From contig CAJGZL010000001.1 in assembly GCA_904846145.1 (NCBI GenBank), forward strand, positions 2,170,001-2,234,000: a DNA stretch of 64,000 nt. Direction: 5' to 3'. How positions within the stretch are numbered: position 1 is the stretch's first letter; each line of letters starts with the position of its first letter. Under the pieces are notes generated by a model. That model was not told where the DNA came from, searched no databases, and saw only the letters and a program-made list of their open reading frames with translations. This document shows positions 9,817 to 19,950 of the stretch, one piece after another. Source of the stretch: Psychrobacter immobilis. GTDB lineage: Bacteria; Pseudomonadota; Gammaproteobacteria; Pseudomonadales; Moraxellaceae. The position numbers were made by a program, and so were the translations under genes.

Positions 9817-10899
9817 ATGCCAAATTCTAACAGTAGTCGTGTAAATAATACGGTATTACCTTCTGAACATGCCAAGTTTGATCCAGAAACTATTCATCAG
9901 CGGCTCAATACTTCGCTGAGCCTGCCACAGCTCAATAGTGATGGTAGTATAAGGCATTTTTTGGGAGTAGAAGGCTTAAATAAGGCGCAATTGCAAGCGA
10001 TCATTGCCAAGGCTGAAACCTTTATTGATGAAAATGGTCAATTGATCAACCGTCCTGAGCTAGAGGGCTGTACGGTGATGAATCTGTTTTTTGAGCCTTC
10101 AACGCGTACACGTACTACGTTTGAGGTGGCAGAAAAGCGGCTCGGCGCGAATGTGCTAAATCTCGATATTGCCAGCTCTAGTGCCAAAAAAGGTGAGAGC
10201 TTGCGTGATACGCTATGGAACTTGCAGGCGATGACTGCTGATATCTTTGTCGTGCGTCATTCGGCCTCTGGTGCGGCGCACTTTATGGCGACTGAGGTGA
10301 CGCCAAATATTGCTATTATCAATGGCGGTGATGGCTGGCATGCGCATCCTACCCAAGGCATGCTCGATATGCTAACTATTCACCGTGAAGCCCCGCGCCC
10401 ATTCGAAGAGCTATCAGTAGCTATCATTGGTGATGTGAAGCATTCGCGTGTTGCTCGCTCCGATATCAGTGCGCTGCAAACGCTTGGGGTCAAAGATATT
10501 CGGGTGATTGCACCGCGTACCTTGTTACCTAAAGGTATTGAACGTTTTGGTGTCACTGTTTATGAGGATATGAATGATTGTGTGCGAGACTGTGATGTCA
10601 TTATGGGGCTTAGAATACAAAATGAGCGTATTGGCTCGCCGCTACTGGCTTCATCAAACGAGTATTATAAGCAATATGGTATTACTCCTGAGCGCGTAGC
10701 ACTGGCTAAGCCTGATGCCTTGATTATGCATCCAGGACCGATGAATCGCGGGGTTGAGATCGCCTCTAGTGTGGCAGACGGGCCGCAGTCAGTGATTCTT
10801 AGACAAGTCAGTAATGGCGTTGCCATTCGTATGGCGGTATTGTCCATGGCTATGGAGGGACAGCGTTTTCATCAGGCGCTTTCATCAAGTGCTAAATAG
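9817..10899 (+). CDS. pyrB: Aspartate carbamoyltransferase, catalytic chain
   Basis: Second step of pyrimidine synthesis: carbamoyl phosphate plus aspartate gives carbamoyl aspartate. The 360-residue product has a roughly 40-residue N-terminal extension compared with E. coli PyrB. The carbamoyl-phosphate motif [13 protein letters not shown] is at about residues 88-100, the lid segment KGESLRDT near 128, HPTQGMLDM near 188, and the aspartate-loop region [11 protein letters not shown] near 306-316. No pyrI regulatory gene follows; instead an inactive dihydroorotase homologue lies 78 bases downstream, the arrangement known from Pseudomonas, where the two proteins form a large complex. Confidence 0.97.
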   Translation: MPNSNSSRVNNTVLPSEHAKFDPETIHQRLNTSLSLPQLNSDGSIRHFLGVEGLNKAQLQAIIAKAETFIDENGQLINRPELEGCTVMNLFFEPSTRTRTTFEVAEKRLGANVLNLDIASSSAKKGESLRDTLWNLQAMTADIFVVRHSASGAAHFMATEVTPNIAIINGGDGWHAHPTQGMLDMLTIHREAPRPFEELSVAIIGDVKHSRVARSDISALQTLGVKDIRVIAPRTLLPKGIERFGVTVYEDMNDCVRDCDVIMGLRIQNERIGSPLLASSNEYYKQYGITPERVALAKPDALIMHPGPMNRGVEIASSVADGPQSVILRQVSNGVAIRMAVLSMAMEGQRFHQALSSSAK

Positions 10900-10977
10900 C
10901 TAATATTTGGATAGCTAGTATGTAGATACGCTGTTTTATTCTTATTTACACCCTTTATTGATACGGTAATAACGCTC

Positions 10978-12189
10978 ATGACTAACGTTACAAATTCAGA
11001 TACTAAGATGCACGATTTACTTCCAGAAGCCTTTAAAAAAGCATTGTCAAAAACGACTAGCGCTCAATTAGCAAAACTGACCGACGAGCGTGAGACTTGG
11101 CTATTACCACCACTAGTCGATCTGTGCGCGCGTTTGCGTGAGCCTGGGTTACAGCAGCATGGTACGCTGGCGTCTGAAGGTCGTGCGGCGCGTGCTAATG
11201 GGTTTTTGCATGTGGTAACGCCACCTGATACCAATCCTATATTAGAAAATGGCTCATTATTAAAAGGTCTGCGTGAACGTGCACTAGACGATGGCGGGAT
11301 TTATTTGCATATTTTAGGCGCATTGACCGAAGGTTTAAAAGGGGAAAACCCTTCCAATATTGCTGGACTCAAAAAAGGCGGCTGTATTGCTGTCTCTAAT
11401 GCCCGTCGACCTTTTGCTAATGATTTGGTATTACTACGTACCCTAGAGTACGCAGCAACTTTTGGCATGAAAGTATTTTTCTATCCTAATGAGCCAAGCT
11501 TGTCGGGTGATGGCGTCGCTCATGAAGGTTATATTGCCTCTTATCATGGTTTGCAGGGCATCCCGTGGATTGCAGAAACGGTCGCCTTATCTACTCAGTT
11601 GTTGATGGTCGAAGAAACGGGCATCGCTGCGCACTTTAGCCAACTGTCCTGTAAGTCTTCAGTAGAGCTGATGCGCTGGGCAAAAAATAAAGGATTGCCA
11701 GTCACTTGTGATGTGGCGATGCACCAGCTGTATTTAACAGATGATAACCTAGAAGGCTTCAACTCTATGGCGTACGTATTGCCGCCGCTTCGTAGTAACA
11801 CCGATCAAAAAGCACTACGTCGAGGCCTCAAAGACGGTACGATTGATGCTATCTGTAGCCATCACGAGCCGCTAAATGCCACTGCCAAAAAAGCACCATT
11901 CGCTGAGAGTACCCCAGGCATTTCCAACTTTGACACCTTTATGGCGTTAGCCTGTCAATTAGTACGTGATGAGGTGCTAAGTAGAGAGCAGCTGGTGGAC
12001 AAGATTTGTCTAAACCCAGCACGTATCGCTGGTATTGATGAGCAGTATGCTACTACAGGCGGTGCGGTGGTGGTAAATCCTAACCTTGAGTGGCAAGTCA
12101 CCTCCGATACTATGCATTCTAATGGTAAAAACACGCCATTCTATAATCAGTGTCTGCAAGGGCGCGTTGTGGAGACTTTCTTTGGCTAA
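10978..12189 (+). CDS. pyrX: Pseudo-dihydroorotase (non-catalytic PyrC', partner of PyrB)
   Basis: Homologue of type I dihydroorotase, 403 residues, that has lost the catalytic metal site. Active enzymes carry D-x-H-x-H-L-R-E-P-G; here residues 48-57 read DLCARLREPG, so both histidines are replaced. The later metal histidine segment reads SCKSSVELMRWAKNKG where active enzymes have HVST, and the catalytic DHAP segment reads SHHEPLN. The fold-conserved parts (PPLVDL, AARANGFLHVV, GISNFDT) remain. In Pseudomonas, PyrC' is required to build active PyrB-PyrC' assemblies, so this is likely structural. Automated tools will call it dihydroorotase; a catalytic PyrC must be elsewhere in the genome. Confidence 0.93.
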   Translation: MTNVTNSDTKMHDLLPEAFKKALSKTTSAQLAKLTDERETWLLPPLVDLCARLREPGLQQHGTLASEGRAARANGFLHVVTPPDTNPILENGSLLKGLRERALDDGGIYLHILGALTEGLKGENPSNIAGLKKGGCIAVSNARRPFANDLVLLRTLEYAATFGMKVFFYPNEPSLSGDGVAHEGYIASYHGLQGIPWIAETVALSTQLLMVEETGIAAHFSQLSCKSSVELMRWAKNKGLPVTCDVAMHQLYLTDDNLEGFNSMAYVLPPLRSNTDQKALRRGLKDGTIDAICSHHEPLNATAKKAPFAESTPGISNFDTFMALACQLVRDEVLSREQLVDKICLNPARIAGIDEQYATTGGAVVVNPNLEWQVTSDTMHSNGKNTPFYNQCLQGRVVETFFG

Positions 12190-12688
12190 AGCGCCACAGT
12201 ACCAATCCAAGTCACCGCCTGTTACCGCTAAAGTGTCTTCTGAGTCTATAAAAGCTGTCGCTATTTATGAGATCGTCAAAGGTGTTGGTGCGTTGATAGC
12301 CGCTGGTGCATTAGGTCTATGGCATAAGGATTTAGATCAATGGCTGGCAACGGCTACTGAGACTTGGCAGCAGTATTTTGGTCAGCTGCTCGCGCCGCAA
12401 GTAGAGAGCACAGTAGCGCTTGCTCAAAAAGCGAGTGAAAACTGGACGCTGTTCTTGATATTCATCTGTGTTTATATCAGTTTGCGTTTTATTGAAGCTT
12501 ATGGCTTGTGGCAAGATAAGACATGGGCGTATTGGTTCAGCGTCATCGGTTATGGGATATTTATTCCTATTGAGCTTTATTATTTAATAGTAAGTCCGTT
12601 TGACTGGTTCAAGCTGGGTATCTTACTATTAAATATCGTCATTGTCATTGTGGTTTATCTCAATATGAAACGTAAAGGTTTGATTTAA
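12182..12688 (+). CDS. DUF2127 membrane protein, TTG start overlapping pyrX
   Basis: The 168-residue product has hydrophobic segments near residues 28-43, 82-99, 106-124 and 130-155 and fits the DUF2127 family (IYEIVKGVGALIAAGALGLW near 22-41, RFIEAYGLWQDKTWAYWFSV near 94-113). The best start is TTG at 12182, eight bases inside the end of the previous gene, because GGAG at 12171-12174 sits exactly 7 bases before it. A longer frame from ATG 12086 would be buried in pyrX and gives an unlikely N-terminus. This coupling suggests co-expression with pyrB-pyrX. Function is unknown. Confidence 0.85.
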   Translation: MAKAPQYQSKSPPVTAKVSSESIKAVAIYEIVKGVGALIAAGALGLWHKDLDQWLATATETWQQYFGQLLAPQVESTVALAQKASENWTLFLIFICVYISLRFIEAYGLWQDKTWAYWFSVIGYGIFIPIELYYLIVSPFDWFKLGILLLNIVIVIVVYLNMKRKGLI

Positions 12689-12706
12689 AGTATCCTATTG
12701 TCAATG

Positions 12707-13978
12707 CTATAACTGCTCATCCTTAATAGGGCTGATGGTTTTGGCCACTCGGCCCACACTGAGTCCTTGCACCAGTATAGAGAATACAACGACCCCATAA
12801 GTCAATGCCAATAGGATGTCACGCTCGCGACCTGCTGGCAGCTGCAATACTAGCGCTACCGAAATACCACCACGCAACCCGCCCCAAGTCAAAACTTTCC
12901 AAGCGCCAACAGGTAGCTCAAGCTGATGTCTAAAGGTACGCGTGGTAGTACCGACGACGATAAATCGCGCCAACAGTGCGATAATAATCGTCAAGCCTGC
13001 TGCTATAAATAGATTGCCAGAGTAGGCAATCATCACCACCTCTAAACCGATTAATACAAATAAAATCGCATTTAATATCTCATCAATCAATTCCCAAAAT
13101 AGATCGATATAATGGCGAGTTTTGTCACTCATCGCTAAGGCGCGACCGCGATTACCTACCATTAGTCCCATCATCACCATAGCCAATGGCCCTGATAGAT
13201 GCCAATGGCTGGCAAGCGCGTAACCGCCGATTACGCCAGCTAAGGTCAACAGCACCTCTTCTTGATAACTATCAATACTCTGGAGCATATAATACAAAAT
13301 AGCGCCGAGCACTAGACCAAAAACGATACCGCCGCCAGCTTCAACGGCTAGCGTATGCGCCACATAGTTGACTGTGGGAATATCGCCACTCGATAAAATA
13401 CCTAGTAATAATACAAAGATAACAACGCCAATACCGTCGTTAAATAAAGACTCGCCAGCGATAACGGTCTCAATGCTCTTAGGAGCACCTGCTGAGGCCA
13501 AAATACCCATAACCGCGATTGGGTCAGTCGGTGAGATTAAAGCGCCAAATAGTAAACACCAAATAAAGGATAGCTCAAAGCCAAACAGGGGCAGCATATA
13601 ATAGATAGCCGCTGCAATAAGTACCGCTGACACTATAGTGCCGATGCAAGCTAAAATACCAATAGGCAGCTTATAGCGTCTCAAATCGCTAACATTGACG
13701 TGTAATGCGGCTGCAAATAATAGCATAGAGAGCATACCATCGAGCAAAACCTCAGTAAAATCAAGCTGATCTAGTAAGCTCATCTCATAATCAATCAACT
13801 GATCAAATCCTAAAAACCCCAAAAATATCGCTACAATAGATAGCAAGATAGAGATTACCATCACACCAATGGTGGTTGGCAGTCCAATAAAGCGATGATT
13901 AACATAAGTCAAAAGCGCTGTGATTGACAAAAATATAGCGCTGATTTCAAGTACAGTTAGGCTGGTTGCGGATGTCAT
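12707..13978 (-). CDS. Na+(K+)/H+ antiporter, CPA1 family
   Basis: Cation/proton antiporter of the inner membrane with about 12 hydrophobic segments in 423 residues. It shows the family motifs SPTDPIAVMGIL and GESLFNDGIGVVIF, containing the paired acidic and Asn-Asp residues of the ion site, and later GGLRGGISVALVLQLP. There is no long cytoplasmic C-terminal tail. ATG at 13978 follows AAAGAGC with 8-base spacing; an upstream in-frame start at 14011 would add 11 residues and is less likely. It lies only 50 bases after a DUF2254 membrane protein gene on the same strand, probably one transcript. Likely role is pH or salt homeostasis. Confidence 0.9.
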   Translation of the reverse strand: MTSATSLTVLEISAIFLSITALLTYVNHRFIGLPTTIGVMVISILLSIVAIFLGFLGFDQLIDYEMSLLDQLDFTEVLLDGMLSMLLFAAALHVNVSDLRRYKLPIGILACIGTIVSAVLIAAAIYYMLPLFGFELSFIWCLLFGALISPTDPIAVMGILASAGAPKSIETVIAGESLFNDGIGVVIFVLLLGILSSGDIPTVNYVAHTLAVEAGGGIVFGLVLGAILYYMLQSIDSYQEEVLLTLAGVIGGYALASHWHLSGPLAMVMMGLMVGNRGRALAMSDKTRHYIDLFWELIDEILNAILFVLIGLEVVMIAYSGNLFIAAGLTIIIALLARFIVVGTTTRTFRHQLELPVGAWKVLTWGGLRGGISVALVLQLPAGRERDILLALTYGVVVFSILVQGLSVGRVAKTISPIKDEQL

Positions 13979-14028
13979 AAAAAGCTCTTTGATAGGTCTT
14001 GATTGATTCAAAAGTAATAAAGCGAAAG

Positions 14029-15642
14029 CTAGCTTGATTGGGTCTCTAATGCTTTACGAATATGCTCATTAAAGGCGCTAGTGTATTCAAAATATTGATG
14101 CTTGGCGTTATCATCATGGATAAACTGCCGAGCCTGAGCACACATGGCTTGCAAGTCTAACATCAACTCATTATAGGCAAGGTTTTCTCGTCCTGCACGC
14201 TCAATGAGAGTCAGCTCATGCAGTAAAGCTTGACGCTGTGCGCTATTGACCCGCGCATAGTTTAAGTCTGTAATAGCTTGGCATAGCGCTTTTAACACCA
14301 TTAAGTCTGCCGTAGCGTAGCGACGTATTTCACCGAGAGAGCTATCGATAAAGTCCGAAATCTTAGGGTTTTTGGTAACGACTGCTAAGGTTGCTATTCG
14401 CAACTTATCAGCAGCAACATCGACTACATCCTTGTCATGAGGCAATACATAAAAATGATAAGGACTGGGCGGTTGGCGCCGCATCATTATACTGATACAA
14501 GTCGTTAGTGACTGTACACAGTTCACTGCCGTTTTTGGATCATTAATACCAGGGGATAGGGCACGGACGGCAATCTCAGTCATTTGCCCTAAACTGTAGG
14601 CAATATCATCAGAATGAGAGAGTCTAGGCTCAATCTCGATACCCGCAGCAAAGCGTTGCCAGAATAAGCCGTCGGGTGCTCTTGGCATGACAGCCAGATG
14701 TGAGGTTTTGGTTTTTTGTAAGAAACTTATGTGATCGGCAGGACGCTGATAAAAGTATCCTATAATATTATGATCAGTGACAAAGTCGCCAAGATTAGTA
14801 TGCAGCTTTATAACGCCGCCATAGTCAGTGGCTAGGGCAGTTAGTGTCTCTATATATATCTGATGTAAATATCCTGCGGTAGAGGCATAGATCGACGTTG
14901 CCGACCAATCAAGATATTGCACGACATCTTTATCTTTTGTATCGCGCTGATGCTGAATATCACAATGATCACTGTACCAATAATGAATATTCTTAATAGC
15001 TTCATTGCTCGCACCCTCAATGACGTGAGATGCCTGAATAGCATGCACCATATGCTGTACGAAATATACCAATAGTAAGGCACATATGATGGCTAAGATA
15101 ATAGCAAAAGTAACGGCTAATTGTGGCACGCCAAAATCAACGTCAAACTTATGGATGGACTTGAGTACCAATAGGCTATAGCTAAAAGTGCCTAAGAATA
15201 TACCTAAGACAAACTGATTGGGTGTATCTGTCAAAAAGTTACGCAGTAGCCTAGGGCCAAATTGCGAAGATGCCATAGATAGTACAGCAATAGTAATCGA
15301 AAAAGTAGTACCTGCTACTCCTAATACTGCCCCTGCAATCGAGGTCATAATCGCGCGTGCCGCATCAGCATCACCAGTAAAGGCAAAGCCAATATCTCGT
15401 ACCATTTCCCTATCAAAGCGCTCATCAATAGAGAGTATTAAAGGTGCTAAGAGAATACCTAACACAATCAAAGTAGTAGGGATAAACCAGTAAGAGCCAA
15501 GTAGCTTTTGCCAGATGTTTCTCAAACGATCGGGCAAATTGGTCAAAGTCTCAAGCGATAGCAGATGAAGAAAATCTTTTGGCCATGTCGTGAGACTATC
15601 CAAGATGCGTTTAGAAAGCTTGTTTTTAGAGTTCTCTTGCAC
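14029..15642 (-). CDS. DUF2254 membrane protein
   Basis: The 537-residue product has four N-terminal membrane helices (about 50-70, 105-125, 143-160 and 172-195) and a long soluble C-terminal half. Typical DUF2254 segments are visible: ITIAVLSMASSQFGPRLLRNFLTDTPNQ is broken here into SSQFGPRLLRNF (about 124-135) and, in the soluble part, ALSPGINDPKTAVNC near 360-374. It starts at GTG with AGGAG 9 bases upstream. Function is unknown. Its placement directly before a CPA1 antiporter gene suggests an ion-related partnership; that is inference from position only. Confidence 0.87.
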   Translation of the reverse strand: MQENSKNKLSKRILDSLTTWPKDFLHLLSLETLTNLPDRLRNIWQKLLGSYWFIPTTLIVLGILLAPLILSIDERFDREMVRDIGFAFTGDADAARAIMTSIAGAVLGVAGTTFSITIAVLSMASSQFGPRLLRNFLTDTPNQFVLGIFLGTFSYSLLVLKSIHKFDVDFGVPQLAVTFAIILAIICALLLVYFVQHMVHAIQASHVIEGASNEAIKNIHYWYSDHCDIQHQRDTKDKDVVQYLDWSATSIYASTAGYLHQIYIETLTALATDYGGVIKLHTNLGDFVTDHNIIGYFYQRPADHISFLQKTKTSHLAVMPRAPDGLFWQRFAAGIEIEPRLSHSDDIAYSLGQMTEIAVRALSPGINDPKTAVNCVQSLTTCISIMMRRQPPSPYHFYVLPHDKDVVDVAADKLRIATLAVVTKNPKISDFIDSSLGEIRRYATADLMVLKALCQAITDLNYARVNSAQRQALLHELTLIERAGRENLAYNELMLDLQAMCAQARQFIHDDNAKHQYFEYTSAFNEHIRKALETQSS

Positions 15643-15752
15643 TGTCGTAAGCTCCTAGTTAGAGGTAGCAGTAATATAAACGAGCATCAAGCTTAAGATT
15701 CAACCAAACGCTTATAATGGATCTATTTAAACCCTGTAAATATCAATAAAAG

Positions 15753-17300
15753 CTACTTAAACATTTCGGGGTTATCAGCTTCGGTGATGATATTGTCTTT
15801 GGATAAAATAGGCTGTGCCTCGCTGCGAGTAGCCTTTTTGTTATTGGTTCTATTAGATTTGCTAGGTTCAAGGTCATCTGGAATGATGGCTTCGTGATGG
15901 TTGTTGTCATGTACAACAAGACTGTCTTTGTCATAAGCTTCAGGGACAAAATGCGGGGTTGAGTTATCGCTATGCACTTTATCACGACCTTTTTGCTCAT
16001 AGTCATGATCTTTATTGTCCGCTGGCGTTTTTTCGCGCGGCGCGCTATGGACGAAGATAGTCGCTAATGGCAAATTAAGTTGCTCTTTGGCATAGCTCTC
16101 GGTGTTCTCAAGGCGATCCACTAACAGGCTAAGCCATGGCTTTTGCTGATTATGCTTCATCTCATCCAGCTCATCTTTGATGGGCAACGGATAGGGTAGT
16201 GTCCGATAAAAGTCCCATAGCGTCATATTACTCAGATCTTTTTTGAGTACATACTCATCATCTGCGGTCATCGTAATTAGATTGCTATCTTGTAAGTAGT
16301 TAATATAGGTATACCATTTTGGCAGCTCTTTACGGCCTAATACTTTACGCAACTCCTGCTCACTGACCGCATCGCCTTCTAGATGACGACTATAAACCAA
16401 ATTGAGCATATCCAATAAGCTAAGCAAAGGGTGACGCGGGTAGACCTCTTCGGTATCAAAAATCGTCAGGGTATAACTGATCTCCACACCTAATAGAATC
16501 AAATTCCAAGACAGGTATATCCATAATAAGAATATTGGTAGCGCGGCAAACGCACCATAAATGGCCTCATAACTGGTAAAGTTAGTCATCACAGTGCCAA
16601 AAACGTGCTTGAGCATCTCGAACACAATAGCGACAATAACTCCAGCAAGCGCCGCACTTTTAAAAGGCACCTTTGCCTTAGGTATAAACCAATACATAGC
16701 GATAAAGCCAGTCACCGTTATACCGATAGTGACCAGTTGAATCCAAAATGCCCAGTCGATACCATAGCCACCAATTTGACGATTAAGAAAACTCAAACTT
16801 TGCACTGCGCTTGAGGCTATAAACGCTGTGCCCAACACTAAAGGTCCCAAAGTCACTATGGTCCAATAGCGCAATATACTCTTAAGACCACCTGAGCGAT
16901 CTTCCACCCGCCAGATTTGGTTAAAGGCGCGCTCAATAGTGGTCAAAGTCACAATAGTGGTGACAAATAAAATCATCGCGCCAATAATAGTTAAGTTAGA
17001 GGATTTTTCAGCAAAGCTATTGATGTATTTACTCACCTGCATGCTCGACTGTGGCAGCAAATTGCTATAAATGACTTCATAGATCTGTGCTCGAACTGAA
17101 GCGAGTGCAGGTACAGAAGACAAAATCATCAACAGCACTGTCAACATAGGTACGATTGACAGCATCGTTGTATATGTCAATGAAGCGGCCTTCTGCTGAC
17201 AGTTATCTTCAAAAAAATGCCGTATCAAAAACTTAGTAAACTGAAACCAGCGCTGCTGCAAAAAGGGTAGTTTTTTTAAGGCATTATTCATAGCGGTCAT
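15753..17300 (-). CDS. YihY/BrkB family inner membrane protein with long acidic-polar tail
   Basis: Member of the UPF0761/BrkB family, 515 residues. The first 290 residues carry about six membrane helices with the family segments KAASLTYTTMLSIVPML (about 38-54), RAFNQIWRVEDR (about 124-135) and ILLWIYLSWNLILLG-like (about 258-272). Residues about 290-400 resemble the cytoplasmic region of longer BrkB proteins. The last 100 residues are charged and low-complexity (KDHDYEQKGRDKVHSDN...) and probably disordered. It was once annotated as ribonuclease BN; that is not supported for this family. No strong ribosome site; ATG 17300 or 17291 could be used. Confidence 0.88.
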   Translation of the reverse strand: MTAMNNALKKLPFLQQRWFQFTKFLIRHFFEDNCQQKAASLTYTTMLSIVPMLTVLLMILSSVPALASVRAQIYEVIYSNLLPQSSMQVSKYINSFAEKSSNLTIIGAMILFVTTIVTLTTIERAFNQIWRVEDRSGGLKSILRYWTIVTLGPLVLGTAFIASSAVQSLSFLNRQIGGYGIDWAFWIQLVTIGITVTGFIAMYWFIPKAKVPFKSAALAGVIVAIVFEMLKHVFGTVMTNFTSYEAIYGAFAALPIFLLWIYLSWNLILLGVEISYTLTIFDTEEVYPRHPLLSLLDMLNLVYSRHLEGDAVSEQELRKVLGRKELPKWYTYINYLQDSNLITMTADDEYVLKKDLSNMTLWDFYRTLPYPLPIKDELDEMKHNQQKPWLSLLVDRLENTESYAKEQLNLPLATIFVHSAPREKTPADNKDHDYEQKGRDKVHSDNSTPHFVPEAYDKDSLVVHDNNHHEAIIPDDLEPSKSNRTNNKKATRSEAQPILSKDNIITEADNPEMFK

Positions 17301-17509
17301 TTAGCAGCAGTAGAGGTACGATAGTGTAACAAAATTATAGCGTTAAATTCTGCTCATAATTTGTGTCAAAATGCATAGTTATCGCTTGCTGTCACTATGA
17401 TACTTAGATGCTCGTTAGATGACTATTAAGCAGTTAGGAATAAACAGTTAGGAAGTCAATCAGTCACAGCTTTATGTATTAGCTGACAACCCACGCATGG
17501 TATAATTAG

Positions 17510-18184
<675 letters not shown>

Positions 18185-18250
18185 GCTACAATAATAAGCT
18201 ATGTTCGTTGCTGTGAGTAGCAGCGCTTAATTAGGAAGTAGATATCTTTA

Positions 18251-18790
18251 ATGACTAATAAACTCTCTGATAATAAAGCTGACTTAGATATATCAGCGCT
18301 GCCCGATACTGATCAAGCTGCCGCAGCCAAGCGGTCTGCTACGATTGGTAAACCACCAGCACGCTCTACTAAGACCAGCAAGCCTATCGCGCCTATGCAT
18401 AAGCGTTTAGTGATAACTTGGCTGCTATGGTTGGCTTATCGATTGTTAGCTATGCCCTTATTTATTAGCATGGTTAATCCTAATAGCCCTGATATTCTCG
18501 GTGGTATTGTTTGGTATGGCTTATGGCTATTACCTGCCTTTATCTTTACGCCTGCGATCTTTAAGGGTAGATCCCCTTATGTACTGCTAGTGGGTAGCAT
18601 GTTAACTTTGGTTTACCTAGGCGCTAGTGGGGTTACGCTATTTGTTAGACTATATGGTAGCGGTTGGCTTGAGATTTTACTTTATAGTATCGATTTTGCT
18701 CTACTGATGCTGATTAATACGTGGTTGTTTTTATTATTAAAGCGTCTACCTTCTATGAATAATGTGATCAAAAAACCTCGCTCTCATTAA
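18251..18790 (+). CDS. DUF2069-like small membrane protein
   Basis: The 179-residue product has a polar, Ala/Lys-rich N-terminal 50 residues that is probably disordered, then four membrane helices (about 54-75, 85-103, 112-133 and 140-162). The pattern, length of the membrane part and position after wrbA fit DUF2069, but no catalytic motif is visible and the family call is moderate. Likely co-transcribed with wrbA and ended by a strong shared terminator. Confidence 0.75.
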   Translation: MTNKLSDNKADLDISALPDTDQAAAAKRSATIGKPPARSTKTSKPIAPMHKRLVITWLLWLAYRLLAMPLFISMVNPNSPDILGGIVWYGLWLLPAFIFTPAIFKGRSPYVLLVGSMLTLVYLGASGVTLFVRLYGSGWLEILLYSIDFALLMLINTWLFLLLKRLPSMNNVIKKPRSH

Positions 18791-18813
18791 TTTAAATTTT
18801 GTTGTAGTAAAAT

Positions 18814-18851
18814 AAAAAGCGGCGCTCTATATTTAGAGCGCCGCTTTTTTT
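18814..18851. terminator. Bidirectional terminator
   Basis: AAAAAGCGGCGCTCTA and TAGAGCGCCGCTTTTT arms with a 4-base loop, T run beyond. It lies between convergent genes (DUF2069-like and DUF3108). Confidence 0.92.
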
Positions 18852-18878
18852 GTAAAATCCATATTATCTAAGCAAAAC

Positions 18879-19610
18879 TTAATTTACTTTGGTTAATTCT
18901 AAATCCATTTTCTTACCATCATTGAATTGGCTTACCTTTACCGGTAGATAATCTAAGCTAGGCGCTAACCAAAAGCTGGTTGAGCGGCTATTATCATCAT
19001 GGATACGATCAACGCGTACGGTGTCAAAAGTACCAGCAGGAACCGTGATTTTGGCTTTGCCTGAGTTTTTAAACGGGGTTTTTTCAATTTTATCTTTTTT
19101 GGCCATATAGTAGTTGCCAGAGAATTTACCATTTAGCAAGTCTTGGCGAATTTGTACTTCTAAGCTTAAATCATCAAAGGCTTGCTGCGCCATATTTAGA
19201 TTAACCGTTTTGCCTTTATAAGTACTAGCCACTTTTTTATTGCCTGAGTTAAAGCTGAGGCTGTGAGTACGACCAATTCCAAACAATTTGTAAGTTGTGC
19301 TGGCCTGAGTTGGGGCTACATTGTTACCATTAATGACAAAAGTACTTTTTTGCGAAGCGCTGGCAACTTTAGCGACTAAAGCATTGACATCGTATTTCCA
19401 AACGTTGCCTGATTTGCTTAGTGTACGAGTAGCTGTGCCTTTATATTTGTCTTCAACGGTAAAGCTATAATCAGCACTTGAGGGTGCGATAGTTTTTGCG
19501 TTAGCGAGAGTAGGGGTAGTCATGCTTAAGGCTCCAATAGCAGCGACACTTGCACCCATTGTTAATGTGGATAAGAGCTTGCTGCGTGTTGTTTGAATAG
19601 TAGCGTTCAT
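18879..19610 (-). CDS. DUF3108 family exported protein
   Basis: The 243-residue product begins with a signal peptide (hydrophobic stretch about 13-34, likely cleavage after ANA at about 36-38). The mature part fits DUF3108: a beta-rich domain opening YSFTVEDKYKGTATRTL and later AGTFDTVRVDRIHDDNSRST and FWLAPSLDYLPVKVSQ. Family members are periplasmic and of unknown role. AAGGAAG lies 5 bases before the ATG. Monocistronic; its promoter shares the 498-base gap with groES. Confidence 0.85.
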   Translation of the reverse strand: MNATIQTTRSKLLSTLTMGASVAAIGALSMTTPTLANAKTIAPSSADYSFTVEDKYKGTATRTLSKSGNVWKYDVNALVAKVASASQKSTFVINGNNVAPTQASTTYKLFGIGRTHSLSFNSGNKKVASTYKGKTVNLNMAQQAFDDLSLEVQIRQDLLNGKFSGNYYMAKKDKIEKTPFKNSGKAKITVPAGTFDTVRVDRIHDDNSRSTSFWLAPSLDYLPVKVSQFNDGKKMDLELTKVN

Positions 19611-19950
19611 AAAGCTTCCTTAATGTATTTTTTAATTTATTAGCTATTGTTATAAAGGTATAGGTATAGCTCTTTGCTCAACTCCTATAATGGTCATATC
19701 CTGTTACATTTTCAAGAGTGAGCCGCGCTATAGATGTTTGGATGCTGTATGCAATCTTGCCAAAAAGTCTTGAGTCTTGACTATGGGTAACGCCGTGTAA
19801 GTAAAGCTACGGGCTAAACTCTAATTATGATAAACAGACACTGTTATTTTGGGGCTGCAGCTTCCTGCTATTGTTCTAGAAATATCACACTTTTAGAGAG
19901 TGTTAGACGACGATGGCCAATAATATTGTTGTAATGTTTTTAGCTTTACA

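Noticed and set aside
12086..12181. ATG 12086 as start of the DUF2127 gene
   Set aside because: It lies deep inside pyrX, adds 32 residues of shadow translation, and the TTG at 12182 has an ideal ribosome site.
15753..17300. Naming the YihY/BrkB protein ribonuclease BN
   Set aside because: That older name came from a mistaken assignment; the sequence is a multi-helix membrane protein with no nuclease motif.
19883..19905. ACACT-N7-AGTGT inverted repeat upstream of groES as a possible CIRCE element
   Set aside because: Only five paired bases, wrong spacing and core compared with TTAGCACTC-N9-GAGTGCTAA; a sigma-32-like promoter explains the region better.
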